From Hydrogenobacter sp. T-8 (GTDB taxonomy: Bacteria; Aquificota; Aquificia; Aquificales; Aquificaceae), in the NCBI RefSeq assembly GCF_011006175.1, contig NZ_CP048795.1:1294491-1358490 (forward strand): a stretch of 64,000 nucleotides of DNA, given 5' to 3'. The notes under the pieces were generated by a model, which saw only the letters and a list, made by a program, of their open reading frames with translations, ran no database searches and was not told where the DNA came from. Below are positions 35,474-43,776 of this stretch, in pieces (the first letter of the stretch is position 1; each line of letters opens with the position of its first letter). The position numbers and the translations under genes were made by a program.

Positions 35474-37453
35474 ATGCTGGGCAAAAAAAAGGTTCTCCTG
35501 GGAGGGCTTTCGGCCCTCGTGGTAGGTTCATTGCTGGCGGGTTGCCCGCCGAAAAAGGAAGCCTTAAAGACAAGTGCTGTGGGTACGGATGCAGCTTCAA
35601 AGGTCTATGTCCCACCTGGTAAACATGACGAGTTTTATGTTTTCTTCTCTGGAGGCTTCAACGGTCAGGTGACCGTATACGGTATTCCGTCAGGGAGAAT
35701 ACTAAAGGTTATAAAGGTCTTCTCAGTTGACCCAGAAACTGGCTATGGCTTTACGCCAGAAACCAGACCTATGCTTATGACTTCACATGGGTTCATACCT
35801 TGGGATGATACTCACCACCCATGGCTCTCTCAGACTAACGGAGAGCATGACGGAAGATGGTTGTTTATAAATGCAAACAACACACCGAGGATAGCAAGGA
35901 TTGACCTAACTACCTTTGAAACAACCGAGATAATAGAAATACCAAACTCTGCAGGAAATCACCCATCACCTTACGGGACTGAGAACACAGAGTATGTGGT
36001 GGCAGGAACAAGGTTCTCAGTTCCCGTTCCCCAAAAGGATGTTCCCATAGATTCCTATGCGCAGAACTTTAAGGGAACAATAAGCTTTATAAAAGCCAAC
36101 GAGCCCGGCAAGATGGATGTTGCCTTCCAAATACTTATGCCCGGCTTTAACTATGACCTTGCGAGGTGTGGAAGAGGTCCATCACATGGTTGGTGCTTTT
36201 TTACCTCCTACAACACAGAACAGGCTCATACACTGCTTGAGATAAATGCATCAAAGAATGACAAGGACTATATAGCGGCGATAAACTGGAAAAGAGCGGA
36301 GGAATGCCTATCTCAGGGTAGGTTTCAGGAAGTGCCCGCGGTCTACTACCACAACTACTATGATGAGAAAAAGCATATGGCTGTTTCCGAAGTCAAAAAA
36401 TCTGTAAAGATGATAAACCCGAAGGACTGCCCTGGAGTTGCTTACCTTTTACCAACACCCAAGTCCCCCCATGGTGTGGATGTCTCCGACGATGGTGAAT
36501 ATATCGTAGGTGGTGGGAAGCTGGCAACGGTCATACCCATACACTCTTTCTCCAAGATGCTAAAAGCCATAGAGCAGAAGGCTTTTGAGAAGGAAATAGA
36601 CGGGGTTCCGGTTCTCAAATATGACGCAGTCCTGCACTGTGAGGTTGAGAAACCCTGCCTTGGACCCTTGCATACGGAGTTTGACGGAAAGGGTTTTGCC
36701 TACACCTCCTGCTTTGTTTCCTCCGAAGTAGTGAAGTATGACTACAAGGGTTGTAAGGTGGTGGATAGGGTGCCTACATACTACTCTGTGGGACACCTGC
36801 TAATACCCGGCGGAGACACCAAAAAGCCCTACGGTAAGTATCTCGTGGCCATGAACAAGATAACCAAAGACAGGCAACTTCCAGTAGGCCCAGAGCTACT
36901 TCAGTCCGCACAACTCTACGATATAAGCGGAGAAAAGATGCAGCTTATCCACGAGTTCTTCACCATAGGTGAGCCCCACTATGCTCAGGCTATCCCCGCA
37001 GATAAGATAAAGGACAAGATTAAGAAAATTTATCCGCTCGCTGAGAACGAACACCCCTATGCGGTAAAGGCTGAAAAAGACGCAAGGGTTGAAAGAAAAG
37101 GCAACGAAGTTCATGTTTACATGACCATGATAAGGTCTCACTTTGTTCCAGATAACATTGAAGGTATAAGAGTTGGGGATACGGTATATTTCCACGTGAC
37201 AAACCTTGAACAAGACTGGGACATACCTCACGGCTTTGCGGTCAAAGGTTCTGAAGAGGCGGAGATTCTTGTCATGCCCGGACAAACAAAGACCCTCGTG
37301 TGGAAGCCAAAGGCTCCAGGTGTTTATCCCTTCTACTGCACAGACTTTTGCTCAGCACTTCATCAGGAAATGCAAGGCTATGTAAGGGTTTCCCCAGCTG
37401 GCTCTAATGTGCCACTCAGATACTACACCGGCACACCAACCACACAGAAATGA
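35474..37453 (+). CDS. nosZ: Nitrous oxide reductase (clade II-like), predicted lipoprotein
   Basis: NosZ reduces N2O to N2. The seven-bladed CuZ domain shows DTHHPWLSQTNGEHDGRW, RGPSHGWCFFTSYN, SPHGVDVSDDGEYIVGGGK and GPLHTEFDGKGFAYTS. The C-terminal CuA domain has C622-TDF-C626-SAL-H630-QE-M633, the complete CuA ligand set. The leader MLGKKKVLLGGLSALVVGSL then LAGC24 is a Sec-type signal with a lipobox, not the twin-arginine leader of classical NosZ; the Sec leader and gene order suggest clade II. The 659-residue length is normal. Confidence 0.95.
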   Translation: MLGKKKVLLGGLSALVVGSLLAGCPPKKEALKTSAVGTDAASKVYVPPGKHDEFYVFFSGGFNGQVTVYGIPSGRILKVIKVFSVDPETGYGFTPETRPMLMTSHGFIPWDDTHHPWLSQTNGEHDGRWLFINANNTPRIARIDLTTFETTEIIEIPNSAGNHPSPYGTENTEYVVAGTRFSVPVPQKDVPIDSYAQNFKGTISFIKANEPGKMDVAFQILMPGFNYDLARCGRGPSHGWCFFTSYNTEQAHTLLEINASKNDKDYIAAINWKRAEECLSQGRFQEVPAVYYHNYYDEKKHMAVSEVKKSVKMINPKDCPGVAYLLPTPKSPHGVDVSDDGEYIVGGGKLATVIPIHSFSKMLKAIEQKAFEKEIDGVPVLKYDAVLHCEVEKPCLGPLHTEFDGKGFAYTSCFVSSEVVKYDYKGCKVVDRVPTYYSVGHLLIPGGDTKKPYGKYLVAMNKITKDRQLPVGPELLQSAQLYDISGEKMQLIHEFFTIGEPHYAQAIPADKIKDKIKKIYPLAENEHPYAVKAEKDARVERKGNEVHVYMTMIRSHFVPDNIEGIRVGDTVYFHVTNLEQDWDIPHGFAVKGSEEAEILVMPGQTKTLVWKPKAPGVYPFYCTDFCSALHQEMQGYVRVSPAGSNVPLRYYTGTPTTQK

Positions 37454-37464
37454 GGAGGTGAGCT

Positions 37465-38067
37465 ATGAACATACTCTCAAGAGGGCTTCTTGCCCTCGCT
37501 TCCCTTTTGCTTATCCTGACTTACTTCCTCCCTCTCTGGAGGATAGAACTTGTCGCACCTCAGTATCCTGAGGGTCTTAGGATGTTCATATGGGTAAACA
37601 GAATTACAGGCGGGACGGAGTTCGACCTTTATAACATAAACCTCCTAAACCATTACATAGGCATGAAGCCAATAGAGCCAGAGGCCATACCTGAGCTTAA
37701 GATACTGCCTTTCATAATTGGCTTTCTTATAGCCTTTGGTCTTTTGTCAGCTATACTTGGAAAAAGGGTTCTGCTCTACGCCTGGGTTATAACCTTTGTC
37801 CTGCTTGGGGTCGCTGGGCTTGCAGACTTTTACAAATGGGGATATGACTATGGACATAACCTTAACCCCAACGCCCCCATAAAGATACCTGGTCTTGCCT
37901 ATCAACCACCTCTGATAGGCACAAAACAGCTTCTCAACATGCTTGCAAGTTCTTTCCCTGATGTGGGAGGCTACATAGCGGTGGTTTCTTTGTTCTTAGG
38001 CTTTCTGGCAATCGCAATAGACCTTAGGTTTTCAGAGACTGGGAAAGCGGAGGTGAAGCCAGCATGA
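37465..38067 (+). CDS. Four-segment membrane protein of the nos cluster
   Basis: 200 residues with membrane segments at about 5-25, 85-105, 110-130 and 165-190, and an outer loop GGTEFDLYNINLLNHYIGMK. LPLWRIELVAPQYPEGLRMF follows the first segment. It lies between nosZ and nosL, 11 bp after nosZ and overlapping nosL by 4 bp. It may correspond to the unnamed or NosB-type membrane proteins of clade II nos clusters, but I cannot confirm this. A copper or electron transfer role is only inferred. Confidence 0.7.
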   Translation: MNILSRGLLALASLLLILTYFLPLWRIELVAPQYPEGLRMFIWVNRITGGTEFDLYNINLLNHYIGMKPIEPEAIPELKILPFIIGFLIAFGLLSAILGKRVLLYAWVITFVLLGVAGLADFYKWGYDYGHNLNPNAPIKIPGLAYQPPLIGTKQLLNMLASSFPDVGGYIAVVSLFLGFLAIAIDLRFSETGKAEVKPA

Positions 38068-38516
38068 TACTCCGAGTGCTATGGGCTTTCCTCCTGCCCC
38101 TTTTTTTCTTTTCCTGCAGGGAAGAAAGACCGGAACCTATAAGGCTTGGTGAAGATGTATGTGAATACTGTAAGATGGTTATTGCTGACGAAAGGTTTGC
38201 GGCGGAGGTGATAACGAAAAAAGGCAGGGTATATAAGTTTGATGCTATAGAGTGCATGGTTGGCTATTACAACGAGAATGAAGAAGATATAAAGAGGGCT
38301 TATGTAGTGAATTTTCTTAATCCAAAGGAGTTTATACCCGCAGAGGAAGCTATGTATGTAAGAAGCCCTGACATAAGAAGTCCAATGGGCATGAACCTTT
38401 CTGCCTACAGAAGCGAAACGGAAGCAAAGAAAGCGATTGAAGGGAAAAGGGGGGAAATCCTCAACTGGACTTCCCTGAGAGAGTTTATAAAAAAGGAATA
38501 TAGGTTTTCACACTAA
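38064..38516 (+). CDS. nosL: NosL copper chaperone lipoprotein
   Basis: NosL delivers Cu(I) for assembly of the CuZ site. The lipobox is FFFSC18 after a short leader (MILRVLWAFLLPLFFFSC). The family hallmark GEDVCEYCKMVIADERFAAE carries the CxxCxM copper motif, with SPMGMNLSAYRSETEAKKAI near the C-terminus. Length of 150 residues is normal. It overlaps the preceding gene by 4 bp and precedes nosD by 1 bp. Confidence 0.94.
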   Translation: MILRVLWAFLLPLFFFSCREERPEPIRLGEDVCEYCKMVIADERFAAEVITKKGRVYKFDAIECMVGYYNENEEDIKRAYVVNFLNPKEFIPAEEAMYVRSPDIRSPMGMNLSAYRSETEAKKAIEGKRGEILNWTSLREFIKKEYRFSH

Positions 38517-38517
38517 C

Positions 38518-39708
38518 ATGTTAGGCATAATTTTTTCTACATTGTTTGTATGCTACGATTGCAAGTTTAAAGACATCCAGAGTGCTATAAACTACGCAAG
38601 GGATGGAGACAGGATAGTGGTAAAGTCTGGAACATACAAGGGGCCGGTGGTCGTTGACAAAAGGGTTGAACTCGTCGGTGAAGGTGGACCAGTGCTTGAT
38701 GGTGAGGGGAAATATCAGGTATTGACCATAAAGGCGGATGGTGTAAAAGTGGAGGGCTTTGTTATAAAAAACTCAGGTATGTCCTACAGTGAGGATATAG
38801 CTGGTTTGAAAGTTGTGGATTCAAGGGATTGCATAATAAAGGGCAACAAGTTTCTGAACAACTTCTTTGCTTTGTATCTTGAAAGGGTTAGCGGATGCTT
38901 AGTGGAGGGCAACAGTATAGTAGGCTTTGCAAGGTCGGAGGGCTCTTCTGGTAATGGTGTGCATGCGTGGAACTCGGAAAGACTTATTCTAAGGAATAAC
39001 TATGTGAAGGGACACAGGGATGGGATATACTTTGAGTTCGTAAAGGATAGCCTTATAGAAAACAATAGAAGCGAGCTAAACCTAAGGTATGGGCTTCATT
39101 TCATGTTTTCCAATGACGATAGCTACAGTAACAATTACTTTTACAAGAACGGTGCTGGAGTCGCGGTTATGTATTCAAGAAATATACACATGGTGGAGAA
39201 TGTGTTTGAAAGAAACGAGGGTCTTGCAAACTATGGCCTCCTTCTCAAGGATATAACAGACAGCAAACTATACAAAAACAAGTTTCTAAACAACACACAT
39301 GGAATTTATTTGGAGGGATGTAATAGGAGTATCTTTGAGGGTAATCTTTTTGAAAAGAATGGGTGGGCTGTAAGGATATACGCTAACAGCGAAGATAACC
39401 TATTCAGAAGAAATTTGTTTATAGGAAATGCCTTTGATGTATCCACAAACACACTATCTTACTTTAGAAACACCTTTGAAGGAAACTACTATGACAGATA
39501 CGAAGGCTATGACCTTGACAGAGACGGCTATGGGGATATACCCTACAGACCTGTTTCCTTTATAGCCTTTCTCTTTGAAAGGTTTCCCCTTACCCTTATA
39601 CTCTACGAAAGCTTTCTTATGAAAATTTTAGACACGATGGAAAGGCTCATACCTCTCCTCCACCCAGAAGCCCTTGTGGATAAAAAACCGCTTATGGTGA
39701 AGCAATGA
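38518..39708 (+). CDS. nosD: NosD periplasmic copper-processing protein
   Basis: NosD is a right-handed beta-helix protein needed for maturation of NosZ. The 396 residues start with a short signal (MLGIIFSTLFVCYDCKFKDI) and show repeated beta-helix rungs with Asn ladders, such as NNYVKGHRDGIYFEFVKDSL, FSNDDSYSNNYFYKNGAGVA and GRGLYLEG-like GIYLEGCNRS. YDLDRDGYGDIPYRPVS near the end is typical of NosD. It overlaps nosF by 4 bp. Confidence 0.92.
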   Translation: MLGIIFSTLFVCYDCKFKDIQSAINYARDGDRIVVKSGTYKGPVVVDKRVELVGEGGPVLDGEGKYQVLTIKADGVKVEGFVIKNSGMSYSEDIAGLKVVDSRDCIIKGNKFLNNFFALYLERVSGCLVEGNSIVGFARSEGSSGNGVHAWNSERLILRNNYVKGHRDGIYFEFVKDSLIENNRSELNLRYGLHFMFSNDDSYSNNYFYKNGAGVAVMYSRNIHMVENVFERNEGLANYGLLLKDITDSKLYKNKFLNNTHGIYLEGCNRSIFEGNLFEKNGWAVRIYANSEDNLFRRNLFIGNAFDVSTNTLSYFRNTFEGNYYDRYEGYDLDRDGYGDIPYRPVSFIAFLFERFPLTLILYESFLMKILDTMERLIPLLHPEALVDKKPLMVKQ

Positions 39709-40403
39709 TAAAACTTGAGGGTATCTTCAAGTCCTTTGGTAAGAAAATCCTCTTCAAAGACCTCAGCCTTGAGTTTGAGATGGGGAGGACAACCGCCCTC
39801 CTTGGTCCTAACGGCTCGGGTAAAACAACCCTTGTAAAGATCTTGCTTGGGTTAGTAATACCAGACAGGGGAAAGGTTTACATAAACAAAAAAGAGATAG
39901 GAAATGATAGCTTTCACAAAAGGCTTATAGGCTACATGCCACAGGTTCCAGAGTTTCCTGAAAACCTCACTCTTAGAGAGATAGTGTCAATGGTAGAAGA
40001 CCTAAGAGGGGAAAAGGCTAAGAGGCTTGAGGAGCTTCTGGAAGTGCTCAATCTTAAGCCAGAGCTTGAAAAAAGGTTTATGAACCTCTCGGGCGGAACA
40101 AAGCAGAAGGTTGGAGCTCTTGTAGCTCTCGCCTTTGACCAGCAGATTCTCATACTTGATGAACCCATGGTGGGTCTTGACCCAGTAACAGCCTATAGGC
40201 TTAGGGCTTTTATCCGCAAGGAGAAGGAGAATGGTAAAACCATCCTCTACATTTCGCACATAATGCCAGAAGTGGAGGAGTTGGCTGACGATGTGGTTTT
40301 CATAACGGAGGGAAGGGTTGTGTTTAAGGGTAGCGTGGAAGTCCTGAAGTCCTCAACGGGTAAGGAAAAACTTGAGGAGGCTGTGCTTTGCTTATTAAGC
40401 TGA
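39705..40403 (+). CDS. nosF: NosF ABC transporter ATPase
   Basis: NosF powers the NosDFY complex. Walker A GPNGSGKTT, signature LSGGTKQKVGALVALAF, Walker B QILILDEPMVGLDP and the H-loop YISHIMPEVEELAD are all present in 232 residues. The gene overlaps nosD by 4 bp and nosY by 16 bp. Confidence 0.93.
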   Translation: MIKLEGIFKSFGKKILFKDLSLEFEMGRTTALLGPNGSGKTTLVKILLGLVIPDRGKVYINKKEIGNDSFHKRLIGYMPQVPEFPENLTLREIVSMVEDLRGEKAKRLEELLEVLNLKPELEKRFMNLSGGTKQKVGALVALAFDQQILILDEPMVGLDPVTAYRLRAFIRKEKENGKTILYISHIMPEVEELADDVVFITEGRVVFKGSVEVLKSSTGKEKLEEAVLCLLS

Positions 40404-41155
40404 TAAAATACGAGCTTTATGACCTTTTAAAGAGCAGATGGATGTTGGGTATAACTGTTTTTTATGGGCTTTTGGTCTATTCGCTAGTGAAATTTGGAGG
40501 TAATACGAGAAAAGCTGTTGTCAGTCATACGAACCTATCTCTTCTCACGCTCCCGCTTTTCTCCCTCCTCCTTTCCATAAACTACTTATACACAAACAGA
40601 AACTTTATTGAATTTGTGTTAACTCAGCCAGTAAAGAGAAGCTTTCTTTTCGCATCCCTTATAATCAGCCTTAGCTTCTCTATCTTTATTAGCTATGCAG
40701 TTGGCTCTAGTTTTGTTTTTTACTATCTTGAGGGCTTTTATCCTCCTTTTGCAAAGACCCTTTCTCTAACAACCTCCCTTATTCCCCTCTTTGTATCCCT
40801 TGGTATTCTCTCTGGACTCCTTGTAGAGGATCGGTTAAAGGGTATCGGGCTTGTGCTACTTCTTTGGCTTTTTTTCTCAGCTATGTATGACGGAATAGTT
40901 CTTTATATAATACTTGCCTTCTCTAACTATCCTATAGAAAAACTCGTTCTTTTCCTTACCCTTTCAAATCCAGTTGACTTTATAAGGCTCAGTTCTCTCA
41001 CGGAAGCTGGTCTTTACGAGGCTATGGGTTTTGTTGGAACATGGGCTAAAAAATACTTAAAAGACCTCTGGTTTTTACCTATCCCTTTGTCCTTTCTATA
41101 CACAGCGGTTATCTTTATGCTTGGACTGATTGCCTTTAAGAGGAAGGATTTTTAG
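40388..41155 (+). CDS. nosY: NosY ABC transporter permease
   Basis: A 255-residue protein with six membrane segments (LLTLPLFSLLLSINYLYTNR; IISLSFSIFISYAVGSSFVF; GIGLVLLLWLFFSAMYDGIV; FLYTAVIFMLGLIAFKRKDF), the membrane part of NosDFY. The start is TTG at 40388, eight bases after gaggagg, and lies inside the end of nosF. LRSGNPVDFIRL-like FLTLSNPVDFIRLSSL is the conserved NosY region. It is followed 10 bp later by a second cytochrome gene. Confidence 0.9.
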   Translation: MLIKLIKYELYDLLKSRWMLGITVFYGLLVYSLVKFGGNTRKAVVSHTNLSLLTLPLFSLLLSINYLYTNRNFIEFVLTQPVKRSFLFASLIISLSFSIFISYAVGSSFVFYYLEGFYPPFAKTLSLTTSLIPLFVSLGILSGLLVEDRLKGIGLVLLLWLFFSAMYDGIVLYIILAFSNYPIEKLVLFLTLSNPVDFIRLSSLTEAGLYEAMGFVGTWAKKYLKDLWFLPIPLSFLYTAVIFMLGLIAFKRKDF

Positions 41156-41165
41156 GAGGTTTGCT

Positions 41166-41510
41166 ATGTGGCTTTTAGTCTTAGTATGTTTGGTTTTCTC
41201 CTGCGATGTCCCAAAAGGGCAAAAGAAAGCTGAGCCCTCGGTTGAGCCTTCAAAGGTAAAGGAGCTTTTCAAAGCAAGAGGATGCACCGACTGCCACGAC
41301 AGAAGAATTGCCCTCGTGGGACCAGCTTTTGTTGAGATAGCTAAAAGATATAGAGGAAGGGAAGAAGCGGAAAGCATGCTTATTAAAAGTATAAGAGAAG
41401 GCTCATGCAGCAGGTGGAAGGCAAGGTGGGAGTGCATGCCACCACAGAGGATTGAAGAAACAGAAGCAAGGGCTATGGTAAGGTGGATTCTGAACCTTAC
41501 TTTAGAATAA
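41166..41510 (+). CDS. Small lipoprotein c-type cytochrome, last gene of nos
   Basis: I choose the ATG at 41166 because taggaggtttgct precedes it; the leader MWLLVLVCLVFSC ends in a lipobox. One heme motif CTDCHDRRIALVGPAFVEIA and a possible Met ligand in WECMPPQRI follow, in a 114-residue protein. It probably forms an electron relay with the first cytochrome of the operon toward NosZ. The 3' end overlaps the convergent cytochrome b fusion gene by 14 bp. Confidence 0.87.
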   Translation: MWLLVLVCLVFSCDVPKGQKKAEPSVEPSKVKELFKARGCTDCHDRRIALVGPAFVEIAKRYRGREEAESMLIKSIREGSCSRWKARWECMPPQRIEETEARAMVRWILNLTLE

Positions 41511-43437
41511 GGAAGTTTCCTGTAGCCTCGTCATAGGTTATCAGCACGCTCTCCTTTGGATTTTTCGGAGGTTCAAACTCAAATTCTTTAACTTTTCCCC
41601 TATGAACTGTTTCTTCTACCCTTATTTTGAGCTTTTGAGCATCACCCTTTAAGAAAAGTTCCTCATAGACAAATATGGAGGCGTCCCTTCTTATACCCCT
41701 TGGTTTGTAAACCTTTGAATATATAAGATTCCCATCCTTGTAAACCTCCATCTTTATTGGAGACCTTTCTTTCACTATAGCACTTTGAGCCTGCATATGT
41801 TTTAAGCCACCTACTTTGACCTGAGCCACCTCTTTGACTGGAGAAGACCTGTATTTAAAGCTCAGGATAACAGCAGAGCTTTGGATTGGATAGAAGGCTA
41901 TTTTGTGGGTGGTAAGCGGATAGAATAGAAATATGGGAATTGCAAGTATGGCGGTAGCAACTGGGTAGTTTAAACTTTCAGTTTTGACGACCTTCACATC
42001 CTGCCCCTCCTTCTTAGAGCTTATAAACTCTTCTATCTCTTTTTCAATAGACTTCACATAAGGAGCTTCAAGGATAAGCACCCGCCCTCCCATAACCTTT
42101 TTCCTAAGTATGGGTCTTCTTTTCCTTTCATACCTCTCTTCAAGCCATTTATTCCCTTCTCTGAAGTAGCAATCTTCATACTCACAGGAAACAAGAACTA
42201 CACCTTCTACACCCATATTTAGAATATCCTCCACATACTTTGTGTTCACAACACCTATACATGGGACAGTAAAGGTAAGGAGTTTTTCCCTTTTTGGCGG
42301 AATCGCACTAAAAGGACAGCGAAAAACCACATAAGAAGCCTTTTCCCTTTCTATCTTTTCCATAGTCTCTTCTAAGGGGAAGGTGGGGATGTCTATAGCA
42401 AGACTGCTGCAAGAGCCAACACATATACCACAACCTGCACACTTACTTTCCTTCAGTAGGGCTTTCTTTTTATTATCATACTCCTCCATTACTATAGCCT
42501 CATAAGGACAGTCTATGTAACATTGTTCACAGCCTGTGCATTTTTCAAAATCAATGCGGGCAGGTGGATTTCTTCTACCTTTTATAAGCCATGGGAAGAC
42601 GAAAAGAAAGGTAAAAAAGCCAAGAAAAATGAGCCAGTTTATGGACATGGGTATGTATTTAAGAAGGGGATAACTAAAAAGGTAAAACCAGTCAACGCTC
42701 ATCTCAAAAGGCAATCTGTTTATATAAGCTGGTGGGTCGCTCTTTGCGGGGAAGATAAGAGAAAGTGTTATGAGAAGGATAGTTATGGTTATGTAAAGAA
42801 ACCTTGGTGGAATAAGTCTCGGTCTGGCGTTTCTCATAACATGAACCCAAAGGGTAAAAACAATGAGTATGGTAAGAGCTATATGGGCAAAGAGCAATAT
42901 TCTGAAAAGACCACCGAGATACTTTATGTCGCTTCCGAGAAAGGCACTCATCAGTGCATCTCCAAAGACTGGCAAGAAGGAAAAGAACTTGGCGGTCAGA
43001 AGTCCAGTGAGCTGTGCCCTTGCGTCCCAAACTAATATGTAACCCGATATTCCTATAGCTAAAAATATAAGAAGGGTTGCCACGCCAGTAACCCATGCAA
43101 CCCATCGGAACATTCTGAACCTGTCCGTTATTATCACATGCACCATATGGGTAAGGGTTGTAAGTATTAAGGCATCAGAAGAGTATCTGTGTATTCCCCT
43201 CATTATGTTTCCCAGGAAATCTTCAGATATTCTTTCCACTGACTGATAGGAGGTTTGAGGGTCTATACTGTAGAAGAAAAAGAGGTAAACACCTGATACT
43301 ACGTCTATGATTAGAAGGAAAATAGCAATAGCACCAAGGTGATAAAGAGGATTGAGCTTTGAGGAAAATAGCCTGCTCATAAAATGAGAGAGCTTCTGAA
43401 AGCCTATGTATAGTGGCTGTATACTTGCCATATGCAT
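41497..43437 (-). CDS. Cytochrome b / 2x[4Fe-4S] / MvhD-like / membrane-anchored fusion protein
   Basis: 646 residues with an unusual order. Residues 1-285: cytochrome b of the bc-complex type, with paired heme His at 83/97 and 185/199 (IMRGIHRYSSDALILTTLTH; FAHIALTILIVFTLWVHVMR). Residues 295-350: two [4Fe-4S] sites (CTGCEQCYIDCPYEA; CAGCGICVGSCSS). Residues 370-450: an MvhD/FlpD-like domain (VPCIGVVNTKYVEDILNMGV; VSCEYEDCYFREGNK). Then a membrane segment near 490-512 and a last beta-rich domain. No Rieske or cytochrome c1 gene is nearby. It may move electrons between quinol and cytoplasmic carriers. It has a good ribosome binding site (caggaggctccc). Confidence 0.8.
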   Translation of the reverse strand: MHMASIQPLYIGFQKLSHFMSRLFSSKLNPLYHLGAIAIFLLIIDVVSGVYLFFFYSIDPQTSYQSVERISEDFLGNIMRGIHRYSSDALILTTLTHMVHVIITDRFRMFRWVAWVTGVATLLIFLAIGISGYILVWDARAQLTGLLTAKFFSFLPVFGDALMSAFLGSDIKYLGGLFRILLFAHIALTILIVFTLWVHVMRNARPRLIPPRFLYITITILLITLSLIFPAKSDPPAYINRLPFEMSVDWFYLFSYPLLKYIPMSINWLIFLGFFTFLFVFPWLIKGRRNPPARIDFEKCTGCEQCYIDCPYEAIVMEEYDNKKKALLKESKCAGCGICVGSCSSLAIDIPTFPLEETMEKIEREKASYVVFRCPFSAIPPKREKLLTFTVPCIGVVNTKYVEDILNMGVEGVVLVSCEYEDCYFREGNKWLEERYERKRRPILRKKVMGGRVLILEAPYVKSIEKEIEEFISSKKEGQDVKVVKTESLNYPVATAILAIPIFLFYPLTTHKIAFYPIQSSAVILSFKYRSSPVKEVAQVKVGGLKHMQAQSAIVKERSPIKMEVYKDGNLIYSKVYKPRGIRRDASIFVYEELFLKGDAQKLKIRVEETVHRGKVKEFEFEPPKNPKESVLITYDEATGNFLILK

Positions 43438-43445
43438 GGGAGCCT

Positions 43446-43498
43446 CCTGTAAATAATCATTTACTAATAATATAAGCCCTTTATTAAATATTTACAGG
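43446..43498 (-). promoter_or_regulatory. Inverted-repeat operator and promoter of the cytochrome b fusion gene
   Basis: CCTGTAAATA (43446-43455) and TATTTACAGG (43489-43498) are perfect 10-bp inverted arms, 43 bp centre to centre (about four DNA turns). On the minus strand the arms overlap the expected -35 and the start region around TATTAT (43467-43472). Within the first arm is a second inverted repeat, GTAAAT-N4-ATTTAC (43449-43464). Confidence 0.6.
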
Positions 43499-43534
43499 TT
43501 TTAATTTAAAGTTAAAATATGATAAATTTAATTA

Positions 43535-43563
43535 TTGACAAAAATATCTTTTGATATTAATCT
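43535..43563 (+). promoter_or_regulatory. Promoter of the oxidase-like operon
   Basis: TTGACA at 43535-43540 is followed after 17 bp by TAATCT (43558-43563), a weak -10. The surrounding 155 bp is very rich in A and T. The first gene begins at 43596 after aaaggaggtgtagcc. Confidence 0.5.
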
Positions 43564-43595
43564 ATAAGTAAGCATTCACCAAAGGAGGTGTAGCC

Positions 43596-43775
43596 ATGGA
43601 GGAAAAGGAAAAGAAGGTGCCTTTCCTTCAGCTGGTGCTGGACGATTTTATGTTTCTGCTTTTCTTAGGGGTCACCATTTATGCGGTCTCTTACCTAATA
43701 TGGGGGCTTCTGGAGTTAGCCTGGCTCTCCCCTATACCCAGCGAAATCAAAGAAAGTCTATTAGGAGGTAAGTAA
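43596..43775 (+). CDS. Small single-span membrane subunit of the oxidase-like complex
   Basis: A 59-residue protein, MEEKEKKVPFLQLVLDDFMF then LLFLGVTIYAVSYLIWGLLE, with one membrane segment and a charged start. It has a strong ribosome binding site and ends 1 bp before the subunit II gene. Position and size suggest an accessory subunit like subunit IIa of ba3 oxidases or CcoQ, although the sequence does not match a family I know. Confidence 0.75.
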   Translation: MEEKEKKVPFLQLVLDDFMFLLFLGVTIYAVSYLIWGLLELAWLSPIPSEIKESLLGGK

Positions 43776-43776
43776 C

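Noticed and set aside
43551-43564. TTGATATTAATCTA as an FNR box for the oxidase-like operon
   Set aside because: It overlaps the -10 region and start, so it cannot work as an activator there, and one half is imperfect; it is probably just part of an A-T rich promoter.
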